NCBI RefSeq assembly: GCF_023715605.1
Contig: NZ_JAMBOL010000013.1
Span: 55,370-119,369, forward strand
Direction of reading: 5' to 3'
DNA from: Halalkalibacter oceani
GTDB lineage: Bacteria; Bacillota; Bacilli; Bacillales; Bacillaceae_D
DNA length: 64,000 nucleotides
Shown here one piece after another: positions 34,401-43,631 of the stretch (position 1 is the stretch's first letter; the number at the start of each line of letters is the position of its first letter). The notes under the pieces were generated by a model that was not told where the DNA came from, ran no database searches, and saw only the letters and a program-made list of their open reading frames with translations. The translations under genes and the position numbers were made by a program.

Positions 34401-34573
34401 ACGTATCACCTCATTTCAATCTTGATTGAGGGCTCTATGCAGGGGGCACATGTCAGTTAATTTTACCGTGTCAAGGCCTTTCCCTCCTCTCCTAACAGAA
34501 TTGTTGCTATAATTAGACAAGAAAGCGCAAATTCCTGCTATCTTTTTAAATTTTTTTTAAGTCGGTGAAAAAA

Positions 34574-34807
34574 ATGAAAAAGCTTCTGCTTCTTATCATT
34601 AAAATGTATCAAAAAGTAATCTCGCCGCTCAAACCACCAACATGCCGATTTTACCCGACCTGCTCCCATTACGGCATCGAAGCTATCCAACGCTTCGGCG
34701 CCTTAAAAGGCGGCTGGCTCACAATCAAACGCATTTGCAAATGCCACCCCTTCCACCCCGGCGGAATTGACGAAGTGCCTCCGAGTGAGGAGGGGCGACA
34801 CTTTTAA
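34574..34807 (+). CDS. yidD: Membrane protein insertion efficiency factor YidD
   Basis: A 77-residue member of the YidD family, which helps YidC-dependent membrane insertion. The cysteine-rich core [19 protein letters not shown] and [19 protein letters not shown] are diagnostic. The ATG at 34574 is preferred over an earlier GTG at 34565 because it gives the family start (MKKLLLL). The ribosome site is weak (GGTG). It is divergent from comGC, with a TATAAT at about 34509 on the plus strand. Confidence 0.95.
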   Translation: MKKLLLLIIKMYQKVISPLKPPTCRFYPTCSHYGIEAIQRFGALKGGWLTIKRICKCHPFHPGGIDEVPPSEEGRHF

Positions 34808-34906
34808 TCAATTCAATAAAAATATTAGTTTTTACTAAGCATGAAGCCATTTCAACAAAGAGGGAATTTCCTTTTTAAGACGGCTCTTAAGCAATATAAT
34901 GAACGA

Positions 34907-35050
34907 TCACTCCCCCTCCCCATCCATGCTCATACTATGATGCTGCCGGTCGTTCGTGCAGGAGGCGCATACATCTAATAGGTCGTGATCGATGTCGTCT
35001 TCGTGGTTGTTGTTGTCGACCCGGCCGCAAACTTCACAAATTCTTGCCAT
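34907..35050 (-). CDS. Small two-CxxC (zinc-ribbon-like) protein, 47 aa
   Basis: This short gene encodes 47 residues with CEVC at positions 5-8 and CASC at 28-31, separated by an Asp/His-rich loop, and an acidic end (MDGEGE). The two CxxC pairs suggest a single zinc or iron site. AAAGGAGA lies upstream of the ATG at 35050, spaced rather far (about 12 nt). It is the last of five same-strand genes: OFA transporter, fdhF, DUF1641, HMA-like, this. Function unknown; a role with formate dehydrogenase is inferred only from position. Confidence 0.65.
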   Translation of the reverse strand: MARICEVCGRVDNNNHEDDIDHDLLDVCASCTNDRQHHSMSMDGEGE

Positions 35051-35074
35051 CGTTATTGTCACTCTCCTTTCCGG

Positions 35075-35293
35075 CTATTCTGCTTGAGGGGCGAGCTGAT
35101 AGCCGCAGTCGATTATCGCCTGTTCAAAATCGTGGAGGGATGCTGCGTTTTCGTTGTAGGAAATTAGCACTTCCTTTGTTGTCAGATCGGCTTCGACTTG
35201 TCTCACGCCCCATACGTCGTGTAACACGGCATCGACTTTCTGCTTGTCCTGCTCGGTTTTCATATTTTGCACGATCATTTTCGCGGTGATCAT
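35075..35293 (-). CDS. HMA-fold protein lacking the CxxC metal motif
   Basis: A 72-residue protein with the length and beta-alpha-beta-beta-alpha-beta pattern of heavy-metal-associated (CopZ-like) domains, including VWGVRQVEADLTTKEVLISY and AIIDCGYQLAP. The usual MxCxxC loop is replaced by IVQNMKTEQD, so it probably does not bind copper in the normal way; its only Cys is near the C-terminus. AAAGGAG precedes the ATG. It lies 15 bp after DUF1641 in the formate dehydrogenase operon. Confidence 0.75.
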   Translation of the reverse strand: MITAKMIVQNMKTEQDKQKVDAVLHDVWGVRQVEADLTTKEVLISYNENAASLHDFEQAIIDCGYQLAPQAE

Positions 35294-35308
35294 TGAGGAA
35301 GCTCCTTT

Positions 35309-35797
35309 CTAATGAACGGTTCTCTTATTTAGCTCTTGGCCCATTCCCTGCATAAAACCAAGCATCGTTTGAAGCGAGGCGTTTACGTGCGGATCACGCA
35401 TCATTTTCATCATCTGCCACATGCTGAGCGGTTCATTGCTATTGTTTTCTGCCATGGCTTGAAGCCCTTTTGTCATGCCGTTCATTATTCTTGTCAAATG
35501 TTCAGGTTCAATTTGACTGGCAGTTTGGAGCAGGCTCATGCCATTTTTTATCATATGATGGGCCCCTGGCTGATTCAATTGCTGAATCGCCAGGGCGCCG
35601 ACCTTGTCTCTCGTTTTTAATAATCCTTTCAGTGCATCAAGAATGCCGGCCTCATGTAGTTCCTCAACTATCTCTATCAAAACGGTGATAGAGCGTTCGT
35701 TTTCAGCGATTCGTTCCGTCAGCATCTTTAGTGCCTCGGCGTTTACTTCGACTTGATCCGGCACCCGTTTATCAATTTGCTCGATTTTCCTGGCCAT
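35309..35797 (-). CDS. DUF1641 family protein (formate dehydrogenase-associated, YrhD-like)
   Basis: A 162-residue helical protein with two DUF1641-type halves (SITVLIEIVEELHEAGILDA and MNASLQTMLG-like DPHVNASLQTMLGFMQGMG). In Bacillus such genes (yrhD) sit beside formate dehydrogenase alpha subunits, as here. Function not established. The ATG at 35797, after GAGGG, overlaps the end of fdhF by 26 bp; a 7-codon extension upstream is less likely. Confidence 0.87.
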   Translation of the reverse strand: MARKIEQIDKRVPDQVEVNAEALKMLTERIAENERSITVLIEIVEELHEAGILDALKGLLKTRDKVGALAIQQLNQPGAHHMIKNGMSLLQTASQIEPEHLTRIMNGMTKGLQAMAENNSNEPLSMWQMMKMMRDPHVNASLQTMLGFMQGMGQELNKRTVH

Positions 35798-38762
35798 CGC
35801 CAAATCCCTCGCTTTCAACCATGTCAGGGATAGAGGTGAAATCGTCCCTGCTCCACTTTTTCTCTACATTTACCCCAAGCTGTGGCTGACGGTTGCCAAA
35901 GCGGTGGTTATGTCTCGGAATAGGAGACTCCCCGGTCTTTTCAATGACTTCCATCCGCACGCTCATTTCTTTGTAGTTTGGCGTATGGGTAATGAAATCA
36001 TGGTAGCTGCTCGTCAGGCGATTGACGGCCTCTGATTCTTCCCTCGTGTTCATTGGCAAATACAGCTCTTTTCCTTTCACATGATCGGTTACCCATACAC
36101 GTAATTTAACCTTTCCATATGGAGAAATGAGCCGGACGAGCGCCCCGGTCTCGATTCCGCGCTCCTCGGCCAGTTCAGGTGATACTTCAAGCCACGGTTC
36201 AGGCACTTTATGCGTGATGCCCTCAGATTGGTAGGTCAAATTCCCTTCATGGAAATGCTCGAGCATCCGTCCATTGTTTAGATGCAAATCATATTCTTCA
36301 CCCGGGTGGTACGGCTCGCGCCATTCAACTGGAAAGAGCTTTGCTTTCCCATCTTCAAAAGGAAATTGATCCTCATAAAGCAGCGGGGTGCTCGTCCCGT
36401 CTTTTTTCACAGGCCAGAGCTGGCTTTGCCAATTTTCCAGCCGTTCATAGCTGACCCCGGCAAAAAGCGGAGCCAGACTCGCGGCTTCGGCCATAATTTC
36501 ACTTGGATGACTGTATGACCAGTCAGCGCCCAAGCTGTTGGCCACTTCCTGAAAAATTTCCCAGTCAGGCTTGCTTTCGCCAAGAGGCTCAAACACTTTA
36601 TAAAGCCGCTGAATCCGTCTTTCCGTATTTGTAAACGTGCCGTCCTTTTCCAGGCTTGGCGCTGCCGGAAGGACAACATCGGCAAATTGGGCTGTTTTCG
36701 AGAAGAAGATATCCTGTACAACAAAGAAATCCAATTTCTCGAATGCTTCATGGACGTAATTAATATTTGAATCGACGAGACCCATTTCCTCACCAAATAG
36801 ATACATCCCTTTTATTTTTCCGGAATGAATCGTTTCGACAATCTGATGGTTGTTCAAACCCGGCTTTTTAGGAAGCGGGGTCGCCCATGCTTTCTCATAA
36901 CGAGCCCGGACTTCATCGCTCTCCACCGGCTCATAGCCCGGCATCCAGGCCGGCATCGTCCCGAAATCACAGGCGCCCTGGACATTGTTATGTCCCCTGA
37001 GCGGATAAGCGCCCGTACCCGGTCTGCCATAATTTCCGGTTACAAGCAGCAGATTGGAAATCGCCGTGCTTGTCTCGGTCCCGCCTAAATGCTGAGTGAC
37101 CCCCATCGCCCATAAAATGCACATGCTTTTTGCTTTGGAAATCGTCGTCGCCAGTTCAATCAGCTGCTCTTTTGTCAGCCCTGTATGTTCCACAGCATAA
37201 TCAATTGTGAATTTTTCAAGCGACTTCACAAATTTCTCAAAGCCGTTTACTCTTGCCCGAATAAAATCTTCGTCAGCCCAGCCTTGCTCAATGATATATT
37301 TCGTCACCGCATTTAACCAGACGATATCACTGGATGGCTTCGGGTGAAGAAAGAGATCTGCCATTTCAGCCAGCTCATGCTTTCTAAGATCAGCTACAAT
37401 TAACGTTTGATTATGCAGTTTGTGGGCCCGTTTTACCCGGGTCGCCAGAACAGGATGTGATTCAGCCGGGTTGGCGCCAATCACAAAAACCAAGTCTGAT
37501 TGAGCGATATCCTCCATCGTTCCGGAATCGCCACCCAAGCCGACCGTTCTCATTAAACCTGCCGTGGCCGGGGATTGACAGTAACGCGAACAGTTATCGA
37601 CATTGTTCGTTCCATAGACGGAACGGGCCAGCTTTTGAAAAAGATAATTTTCCTCGTTCGTACACTTGGAGGACGAAATAAACCCCATCGCATCGGCACC
37701 ATACTGCTCTTTTATCCCGGTCAATTTTGAGCTGATCAGCGTTAATGCTTCCTCCCATGTCGCTTCAACAAACCTCTCTCCTTTGCGGATTAACGGCTTC
37801 GTTAACCGTTCCTTGCTGTTGACGAAATCCCAGCCGAATTTCCCCTTTATGCAGGTCGAAATGCCGTTTACCGGCGCTTCAGGCGATGGCTGGATTTTTA
37901 AAATTTCACGGTCCTTTGTCCAGACCTCGAAGCTGCAGCCAACGCCGCAATAGGTGCAAACTGTTTTTGTCCGTGAAATCCTGTCTTCTCTCATCGTTGC
38001 TTCCACATTTGAAATCGTAAAAATCTCGCGGTAGCTCGGCTCCACTTCTTTTGTCAAATCAATCATCGGTTCAAGAACGTTTTTAGGAATCGCCGTCATA
38101 TACCCCGCTTTTCCGAGCATCGATTTTTCCATTAAGGCGTTACACGGGCATACGGTGACGCAATGACCGCACGAAACACAGGACGACTCGTCAATTGGCA
38201 CATCATCATCCCAAATGACGCGTGGTCGTTCTCTGTTCCAATCAATCGACAGCACCTCACTCACCTGCAAATCTTGACAGGCTTCGACACACAACCCACA
38301 TAAAATGCATTGATCAGGCTCATACCGATAAAAGGGATGAGAGTTATCCGGCGGGTAAGGCTTTGGCGTAAACTCATATTTTTGATGTTCAATTTCAAGA
38401 TATTCAGCTGTATTATGAACGGTACAGTTCCCATTGTTATTGTCACAAACCGTGCAGTACAGTTCATGATTCTCCAGTATTCTTGACATCGCTTCATGCT
38501 GGGCTTCTCTGGCGAACGGCGAGGTTGTTTCAACCTTCATATCCGGAGCGGCTTCCGTTGAACAGGAACGCTTCAGCTCTCCATTGACCTCGACAAAACA
38601 AGTATCGCATGTTTGAATAACGCCGATTCCTAAATCGGGCTGAGACGAGCAAATTCCCGGAATATAGAGACTTCCCTCTTTCGCCACTTCAAAAATGGAT
38701 TGACCTTCTTTCGCCTCGTACGCTTGCCCGTTAATCTTGATTTGAAATGTATTGGCAGACAT
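35772..38762 (-). CDS. fdhF: Formate dehydrogenase alpha subunit, NuoG-like molybdopterin enzyme
   Basis: A 996-residue cytoplasmic molybdopterin oxidoreductase oxidising formate to CO2. Domains in order: a [2Fe-2S] domain (C38, C52, C55, C67), a His/Cys cluster segment (CTVCDNNNGNC, 104-114), two [4Fe-4S] ferredoxin motifs (CILCGLCVEAC, CVSCGHCVTVC), and the Mo-bisPGD domain starting with CTYCGVGC (270-277). Aligning VDNCSRYCQSPATAGL with E. coli FdhF places C396 at the selenocysteine position, so this is a Cys form. No signal peptide is present. It follows an OFA transporter by 55 bp. Confidence 0.95.
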   Translation of the reverse strand: MSANTFQIKINGQAYEAKEGQSIFEVAKEGSLYIPGICSSQPDLGIGVIQTCDTCFVEVNGELKRSCSTEAAPDMKVETTSPFAREAQHEAMSRILENHELYCTVCDNNNGNCTVHNTAEYLEIEHQKYEFTPKPYPPDNSHPFYRYEPDQCILCGLCVEACQDLQVSEVLSIDWNRERPRVIWDDDVPIDESSCVSCGHCVTVCPCNALMEKSMLGKAGYMTAIPKNVLEPMIDLTKEVEPSYREIFTISNVEATMREDRISRTKTVCTYCGVGCSFEVWTKDREILKIQPSPEAPVNGISTCIKGKFGWDFVNSKERLTKPLIRKGERFVEATWEEALTLISSKLTGIKEQYGADAMGFISSSKCTNEENYLFQKLARSVYGTNNVDNCSRYCQSPATAGLMRTVGLGGDSGTMEDIAQSDLVFVIGANPAESHPVLATRVKRAHKLHNQTLIVADLRKHELAEMADLFLHPKPSSDIVWLNAVTKYIIEQGWADEDFIRARVNGFEKFVKSLEKFTIDYAVEHTGLTKEQLIELATTISKAKSMCILWAMGVTQHLGGTETSTAISNLLLVTGNYGRPGTGAYPLRGHNNVQGACDFGTMPAWMPGYEPVESDEVRARYEKAWATPLPKKPGLNNHQIVETIHSGKIKGMYLFGEEMGLVDSNINYVHEAFEKLDFFVVQDIFFSKTAQFADVVLPAAPSLEKDGTFTNTERRIQRLYKVFEPLGESKPDWEIFQEVANSLGADWSYSHPSEIMAEAASLAPLFAGVSYERLENWQSQLWPVKKDGTSTPLLYEDQFPFEDGKAKLFPVEWREPYHPGEEYDLHLNNGRMLEHFHEGNLTYQSEGITHKVPEPWLEVSPELAEERGIETGALVRLISPYGKVKLRVWVTDHVKGKELYLPMNTREESEAVNRLTSSYHDFITHTPNYKEMSVRMEVIEKTGESPIPRHNHRFGNRQPQLGVNVEKKWSRDDFTSIPDMVESEGFGDGQENRAN

Positions 38763-38817
38763 CTTCTCACCTTCCCTTCATTTCTTCTAGGCTGGCAATT
38801 GCCGACCAGCCGACCAA

Positions 38818-40080
38818 TCACGTCGCACTAGCATGTGGTTCATTGTTGCCTGCGCGAATCGCTTTAATCTCCCGCTTTAAAAAGATCGTCACGACGAGAG
38901 CTGAGGCAATTAAAGCGGCAAAGATATAAAATGTTTGATCATAGCTGTTTGTCGTTGTGTGGATAAACGAAACGACCATCGGGCCAAGGACACCTGCTAA
39001 AGCCCAGGCTGTCAGCAAATAGCCGTGAATCGCGCCTAATTGCTTCGTGCCAAATAAATCGCCGATAAAAGCCGGTAACGACGCAAAGCCGCCGCCGTAA
39101 ATCGAGACGATTACATACATCAGGATTTGAAACATAACCGCGCTCGTAATCGTTGGCAGGATGAAAAATGAAATAAGCTGGACGATGAAAAAAATGAGAT
39201 AGACGTTTTCTCGTCCTAAATAATCCGAGAAAGATGCCCAGGCAATTCTTCCCCCTCCATTAAACAAGCCCATCACGCCGACAATTCCCGCCGCGGCGAT
39301 GGCCGAGATCCCTACTTTCTCCTGCGCCATTGGCGAGGCGACAGAAATGAGCATGATGCCGGATGAAATATTAATAAACATCATCCACCACAGCATCCAA
39401 AAGCGCTTTGTTTTGATCGCTTCGTTTGCAGTCAACTGCGACAAGTCCGCCCTTTTGACGAGCTTGCCAGCCTCTTCTTCCTTTTGCGAGGACATCATCC
39501 ATCCTTCAGGCGGTCGGACAATGTAGGCAGCTCCAAGAACCATCAGAGCAAAATAGACAGCGCCAAGAAGAAAGAACGTATTTGCCGTCCCGATTCGTTC
39601 AATTAACTGGGCCGCTACCGGACTGGCGATCAGCGACCCGGCTCCAAACCCAAACACCGCCATCCCGGTTGCCAGACCGCGCCGGTCAGGAAACCATTTG
39701 ACCAATGTCGATACCGGGGCTATATAGCCAATCCCCAACCCAATTCCGCCAAGAACGCCATACGTCAAATAAAAGAGATAGACATTTCCGACATTTATCG
39801 CCATCCCTGTCCCAATTAGTCCCAACCCGAACAAAATAGCCGATAAAAAGGCGGAAACACGCGGTCCTTTCTCCTCAACAAATCTGCCAAAAAAAGCGGC
39901 TGACATCCCTAAAAAGAAGATCGCAATCGTAAAGGCGATCGTCACGGTTGTGCTTTCCCAACCCAGTTCAGTATGTAACGGTGTTTGAAAAACACTGTAC
40001 GCATACACAGACCCGATTGAGAGATGAATGAAAATAGCGGACAACGCAATGAACCAACGATTTTTTTTGGGTCTGTCCAT
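38818..40080 (-). CDS. OFA-family MFS transporter (oxalate/formate antiporter-like)
   Basis: A 420-residue protein with 12 predicted membrane helices. The OFA pattern is seen in FIHLSIGSVYAYSVFQTPL at the N-terminus, WFPDRRGLATGMAVFGFGAG in the middle and FGTKQLGAIHGYLLTAWALAG in the second half. The family exchanges small carboxylates such as oxalate and formate. Co-direction with fdhF (55 bp) suggests it brings in formate or its precursor for oxidation. AAAGGAGTGG precedes the ATG. It is divergent from the TRAP system. Confidence 0.9.
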   Translation of the reverse strand: MDRPKKNRWFIALSAIFIHLSIGSVYAYSVFQTPLHTELGWESTTVTIAFTIAIFFLGMSAAFFGRFVEEKGPRVSAFLSAILFGLGLIGTGMAINVGNVYLFYLTYGVLGGIGLGIGYIAPVSTLVKWFPDRRGLATGMAVFGFGAGSLIASPVAAQLIERIGTANTFFLLGAVYFALMVLGAAYIVRPPEGWMMSSQKEEEAGKLVKRADLSQLTANEAIKTKRFWMLWWMMFINISSGIMLISVASPMAQEKVGISAIAAAGIVGVMGLFNGGGRIAWASFSDYLGRENVYLIFFIVQLISFFILPTITSAVMFQILMYVIVSIYGGGFASLPAFIGDLFGTKQLGAIHGYLLTAWALAGVLGPMVVSFIHTTTNSYDQTFYIFAALIASALVVTIFLKREIKAIRAGNNEPHASAT

Positions 40081-40298
40081 TTTCCCACTCCTTTAAAAAA
40101 AGTTAGTGTTAGTATGAACGTCTTCGCTCATTTGATACTTATAAACAAGAAAGGAATTGCAGCATATGGAAATTGTCGGATTTTCTCCCATAAAACTTTT
40201 CCCATTTCTTTGACATTATAAGAAAATTCAGATTAAAATGGGAATATAGGCGATGGAAAACGCGTACGAAATAGTAAATAGAAAAAAGGGGGAATTTG

Positions 40299-41336
40299 AT
40301 GAAGAAAAAACTGGGCTTTCTATCAGCGGGCTTTCTTTCACTTGGACTAATCTTAGGAGCATGTGGCGGCGGGGCCGAGCCAGAGCCTCAAGAGCCAGTA
40401 GGTGATGAGACAGCTGATACAGGCGAAGAGCAGGAGCCGGCAGGTGACTACGAAACAGACTTGCAGCTAGGAACAGGGAGTACTGGCGGTACATATTATC
40501 CGCTCGGCCAGGAAATCGCCAACGTCTTAAATGCAAACGTCGACTATGATGGATTTAACGTCAGTGCCGTGGCCTCCGGCGCCTCGGTTGACAACCTCGG
40601 GCAAATTTTCCGCGGTGAAATGCAGCTTGGTATGACGGTTCACATCCCGGCAATTGAAGCAATGGCTGGGGAAGGAGATTTTGAAGGAGCAGTCGTTGAT
40701 AACTTCGGTTTCTTAGGCTATATTTACCCGGAAGTGATGCAGGTCGTCACAACGGCCGACTCGGGAATCACTTCCATAGAGGACCTTAGAGGAAAGCGCG
40801 TCGCGATCGGACCAGCCGGCAGCGGGACACAGTCAGCGGCTCGTCTGATTCTCGAAGCTTATGGAATTGAAGACGGCGACTATGAGCCGTTCGAAGAAGG
40901 CTTCGGCGACGCCGCGGCCCGCATTCAGGACGGTCAGCTTGATGCTTCTTTCGGGCTTCTCGGCTTGCCGGACAGCACAACAGCTGAGCTTTCCCTTCAA
41001 CGCGAGGTTGTCATTTTACCAATTGAAGGAGAGGCGCTCGCCTATGTTGAAGAGAACAGTGATTACGGCGGCTATGAAATCGCGGCAGATGCTTATGATT
41101 TCCTTGACGAACCTGTAAGTACAGTTACTGCTTATGCGATTCTTGTCGGTTCTCTTGACCAGGTAAGCGAAGAACTCGGCTATGAGATCGTGAAAGGATT
41201 ATATGAAAATACGGATAGCATCACCCACCCGCAAGGAGAACATATGACAATGGACAACGTTCTGCTCGGCTCTGAAAGCCTGCCATTCCATCCAGGTGCC
41301 GAAGCGTATTTTCAAGAGCAGGGATTGATTGACTGA
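40299..41336 (+). CDS. TAXI-type TRAP transporter solute-binding lipoprotein
   Basis: An extracytoplasmic binding protein of 345 residues. The lipobox LILGAC anchors it at C22, followed by an acidic low-complexity linker. The TAXI core starts with LQLGTGSTGGTYYPLGQEIAN; further family blocks are LRGKRVAIGPAGSGTQSAARLILEAYG and ITHPQGEH. AAAAGGGGG precedes the ATG. It pairs with the fused permease downstream; a hairpin between the two suggests more binding protein than permease is made. Substrate unknown (glutamate-like or other carboxylates in the family). Confidence 0.93.
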   Translation: MKKKLGFLSAGFLSLGLILGACGGGAEPEPQEPVGDETADTGEEQEPAGDYETDLQLGTGSTGGTYYPLGQEIANVLNANVDYDGFNVSAVASGASVDNLGQIFRGEMQLGMTVHIPAIEAMAGEGDFEGAVVDNFGFLGYIYPEVMQVVTTADSGITSIEDLRGKRVAIGPAGSGTQSAARLILEAYGIEDGDYEPFEEGFGDAAARIQDGQLDASFGLLGLPDSTTAELSLQREVVILPIEGEALAYVEENSDYGGYEIAADAYDFLDEPVSTVTAYAILVGSLDQVSEELGYEIVKGLYENTDSITHPQGEHMTMDNVLLGSESLPFHPGAEAYFQEQGLID

Positions 41337-41346
41337 TGAGCGCAAA

Positions 41347-41380
41347 GAGACTGGGCATCTCGCTGTCCAGTCTTTTTTTG
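41347..41380 (+). terminator. Partial terminator between TRAP binding protein and permease
   Basis: AGACTGG / CCAGTCT with a 13-nt loop and seven Ts, about 10 bp after the solute-binding gene. It likely attenuates transcription into the permease. Confidence 0.7.
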
Positions 41381-41450
41381 CCTCTTCTTCCTTCCCTGTC
41401 GTTTTCCAAGAGTCGATCCATTTCATGACTATTAAGGTGGTGAAAGCTGA

Positions 41451-43415
41451 ATGAAAGAAAAACAGCTCGAACCGGCAACGGTCGAAAACGCTGAAGAAAT
41501 TTTGCGGAAATATGATAAAGAATCAAACTACCGCACGAACCTGCAAAAATGGGCATGGGTCGTCTCGATCCTCGCGATCACCTTCACTCTTTTTCAGCTG
41601 TATACATCATTTCGCGGCGCCTATGTCAGCCTCATTCAAGGTGCGATCCATTTAGCCGGCGGATTATCGTTGATTTATATTTTGTACCCACTCAAGCGTT
41701 CGATGCTGAAAAAAGCGGGTGTTCCGTGGTATGATGGCGTCCTTGCCCTGCTTGCTCTAACGGTAAACTTTTATATCGTGTTTGAATACGAACGGCTGAC
41801 AAGCAATCAGGTGCAAATTCTCGGCTACAGTGACGTCGATATAATCGTGGCCACGCTCGGCGTGCTGCTCGTTCTCGAGGCGACGCGACGGGCGGTCGGG
41901 TTGCCGATTGTTATTATCGCTGGGGCGGCCTTATTGTACGGGCTGTTTGGACAGCATTTTCCGGTCGCCCAATTCCGTCATGCCGGCTTTGATTTTGAGC
42001 GGCTCATGACGTTAATGTTTTTTAATACGGAAGCGATCTTTGGCACGCCAATCCGCATTTCGTCCACCTTCATTTTCCTTTTTCTCTTTTTCGGGGTGAT
42101 GCTGACAAAAACGGGAATTGGCCAGTTTTTCAATGACCTGGCCTTTGGCGCGACGGGACGAATGACAGGTGGAACGGCGAAGGCTGCCGTCACGGCCAGC
42201 GGACTTCAAGGAATGGTTACGGGCAGCTCTGTCGCCAACACCGTCAGCTCCGGCTCATTTACGATTCCGATGATGAAGCGCGCTGGCTTCAAGCCGGAAT
42301 TTTCAGCCGCTGCAGAAGCTTCCGCCTCAACCGGCGGACAGATCATGCCGCCGATCATGGGGGCGGCGGCCTTTATTATGGCAAGTAATACGGCCATCCC
42401 CTACCAGGAAATTATTTTAATTGCTATTATTCCTGCTCTTCTCTATTTTTCCGGTGTGTTTATGGGTACCCATTTCGAAGCAAAGAAACAAGGCATTCAT
42501 GGGTTACCGAAAGAGCAGCTGCCTTCATTAAACGGCATTCTCAAACGGCTCGATTTGCTCGCGCCGCTCGCCGCGATCATCATTATGCTCTACCTCGGTT
42601 TCTCACCGACACGGGCTGCTCTTTTTGGAATCGGCGCCGCCTTCTTCGTCAGCTTATTCCGCAAAGATACACGAATGGGTATTCGTGACATCATCGATAC
42701 GCTCGAGCAGGGGGCGCGAATCGCCTTACCTGTTATCGCCGCCTGTGCCACCGCCGGAATTATTGCCGGGATCGTCACGACAACGGGGTTAGGAGGAAAA
42801 ATTGCCGGAGGGATTATCGACCTTGCCGGAGGCGTTTTCCTGCTTGTCTTGTTTTTCACGATGATCGCCTGCATCCTGCTCGGAATGGGGTTACCGACGA
42901 CAGCAAACTATGTCGTAACGGCTTCAATGGCCGCTCCGGCACTGATGGCGTTTGACAATGTTCCGCTGATTGCCGCCCATTTCTTTGTGTTCTATTTCGG
43001 CATTGTCGCCGATATTACCCCGCCTGTCTGTCTCGCCGCCTATGCCGGGGCCGGGATTGCCAGAGCTAACCCGATGAAAGCTGGAGCAACTGCCGTTAAG
43101 CTGGCGATTGCTGCTTTTATCGTTCCGTATGCCTTTATGTATAATCCAGTGCTCTTATTAGTCGACGCGAATGTACTGGATATCGCAATCGCACTCGGAA
43201 CAGCGCTTCTCGGGATGGCCGCAGTCAGCGCGGCGATGATGAACTATTTCGTGAACACGACAAACATAGTGGAGCGTATTTTCTTATTCATTGCCGGCGT
43301 TGCCTTAATCTTCCCGGGGCTTCTTTCCATTGCTGGATTGATTGTCGTGCTTGCCATCGCCGGTATCCAGCTTTTACGGAAACGTGGGAAAGACGAAAAG
43401 CAGGCAACTGCTTAA
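41451..43415 (+). CDS. TRAP transporter fused permease (4TM + 12TM)
   Basis: A 654-residue membrane protein combining the small (DctQ-like) and large (DctM-like) TRAP subunits, as usual with TAXI receptors. About sixteen or more hydrophobic helices. Conserved blocks are GLQGMVTGSSVANTVSSGSF, ASASTGGQIMPPIMGAAAFI and GMGLPTTANYVV. AAGGTGGTG lies upstream of the ATG. It uses an ion gradient to import the substrate caught by the TAXI lipoprotein and is followed by repeat copy C. Confidence 0.94.
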   Translation: MKEKQLEPATVENAEEILRKYDKESNYRTNLQKWAWVVSILAITFTLFQLYTSFRGAYVSLIQGAIHLAGGLSLIYILYPLKRSMLKKAGVPWYDGVLALLALTVNFYIVFEYERLTSNQVQILGYSDVDIIVATLGVLLVLEATRRAVGLPIVIIAGAALLYGLFGQHFPVAQFRHAGFDFERLMTLMFFNTEAIFGTPIRISSTFIFLFLFFGVMLTKTGIGQFFNDLAFGATGRMTGGTAKAAVTASGLQGMVTGSSVANTVSSGSFTIPMMKRAGFKPEFSAAAEASASTGGQIMPPIMGAAAFIMASNTAIPYQEIILIAIIPALLYFSGVFMGTHFEAKKQGIHGLPKEQLPSLNGILKRLDLLAPLAAIIIMLYLGFSPTRAALFGIGAAFFVSLFRKDTRMGIRDIIDTLEQGARIALPVIAACATAGIIAGIVTTTGLGGKIAGGIIDLAGGVFLLVLFFTMIACILLGMGLPTTANYVVTASMAAPALMAFDNVPLIAAHFFVFYFGIVADITPPVCLAAYAGAGIARANPMKAGATAVKLAIAAFIVPYAFMYNPVLLLVDANVLDIAIALGTALLGMAAVSAAMMNYFVNTTNIVERIFLFIAGVALIFPGLLSIAGLIVVLAIAGIQLLRKRGKDEKQATA

Positions 43416-43445
43416 AGCCGCAGAAAGGGGGAAGCGGTGGATGAC

Positions 43446-43601
43446 AAGGCTGGGACAAAAGGTTGTTGTTTGACCTTTTTCCCAGCCTCTCTAAGCAATG
43501 AGCGGAACCGCCACGATCTTTTAAAGCCCGTTTCTCACAACGGGCTTGTGGCGTGTGAAGCCATTGCCAGTAGGTCCAAAGCTAGTTTTGTCTCAAGCTC
43601 T
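43446..43601 (+). repeat. Dispersed structured intergenic repeat, copy C
   Basis: Contains the stem GGCTGGGACAAAAGGT / ACCTTTTTCCCAGCC, the shared block AAGCAATGAGCGGAACCGCC, the stem AGCCCGTT / AACGGGCT and the end AAAGCTAGTTTTGTCTCAAG. It is nearly identical to copy B in reverse orientation except for a shorter central loop. It separates the convergent TRAP permease and RpiR genes. Confidence 0.88.
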
Positions 43602-43631
43602 ATGGCATTAGGAACCGCCAGGATATCTCCA

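Noticed and set aside
34401..34564. ComK box upstream of comGC
   Set aside because: AT-rich runs are present but no clear pair of AAAAN5TTTT boxes with the right spacing.
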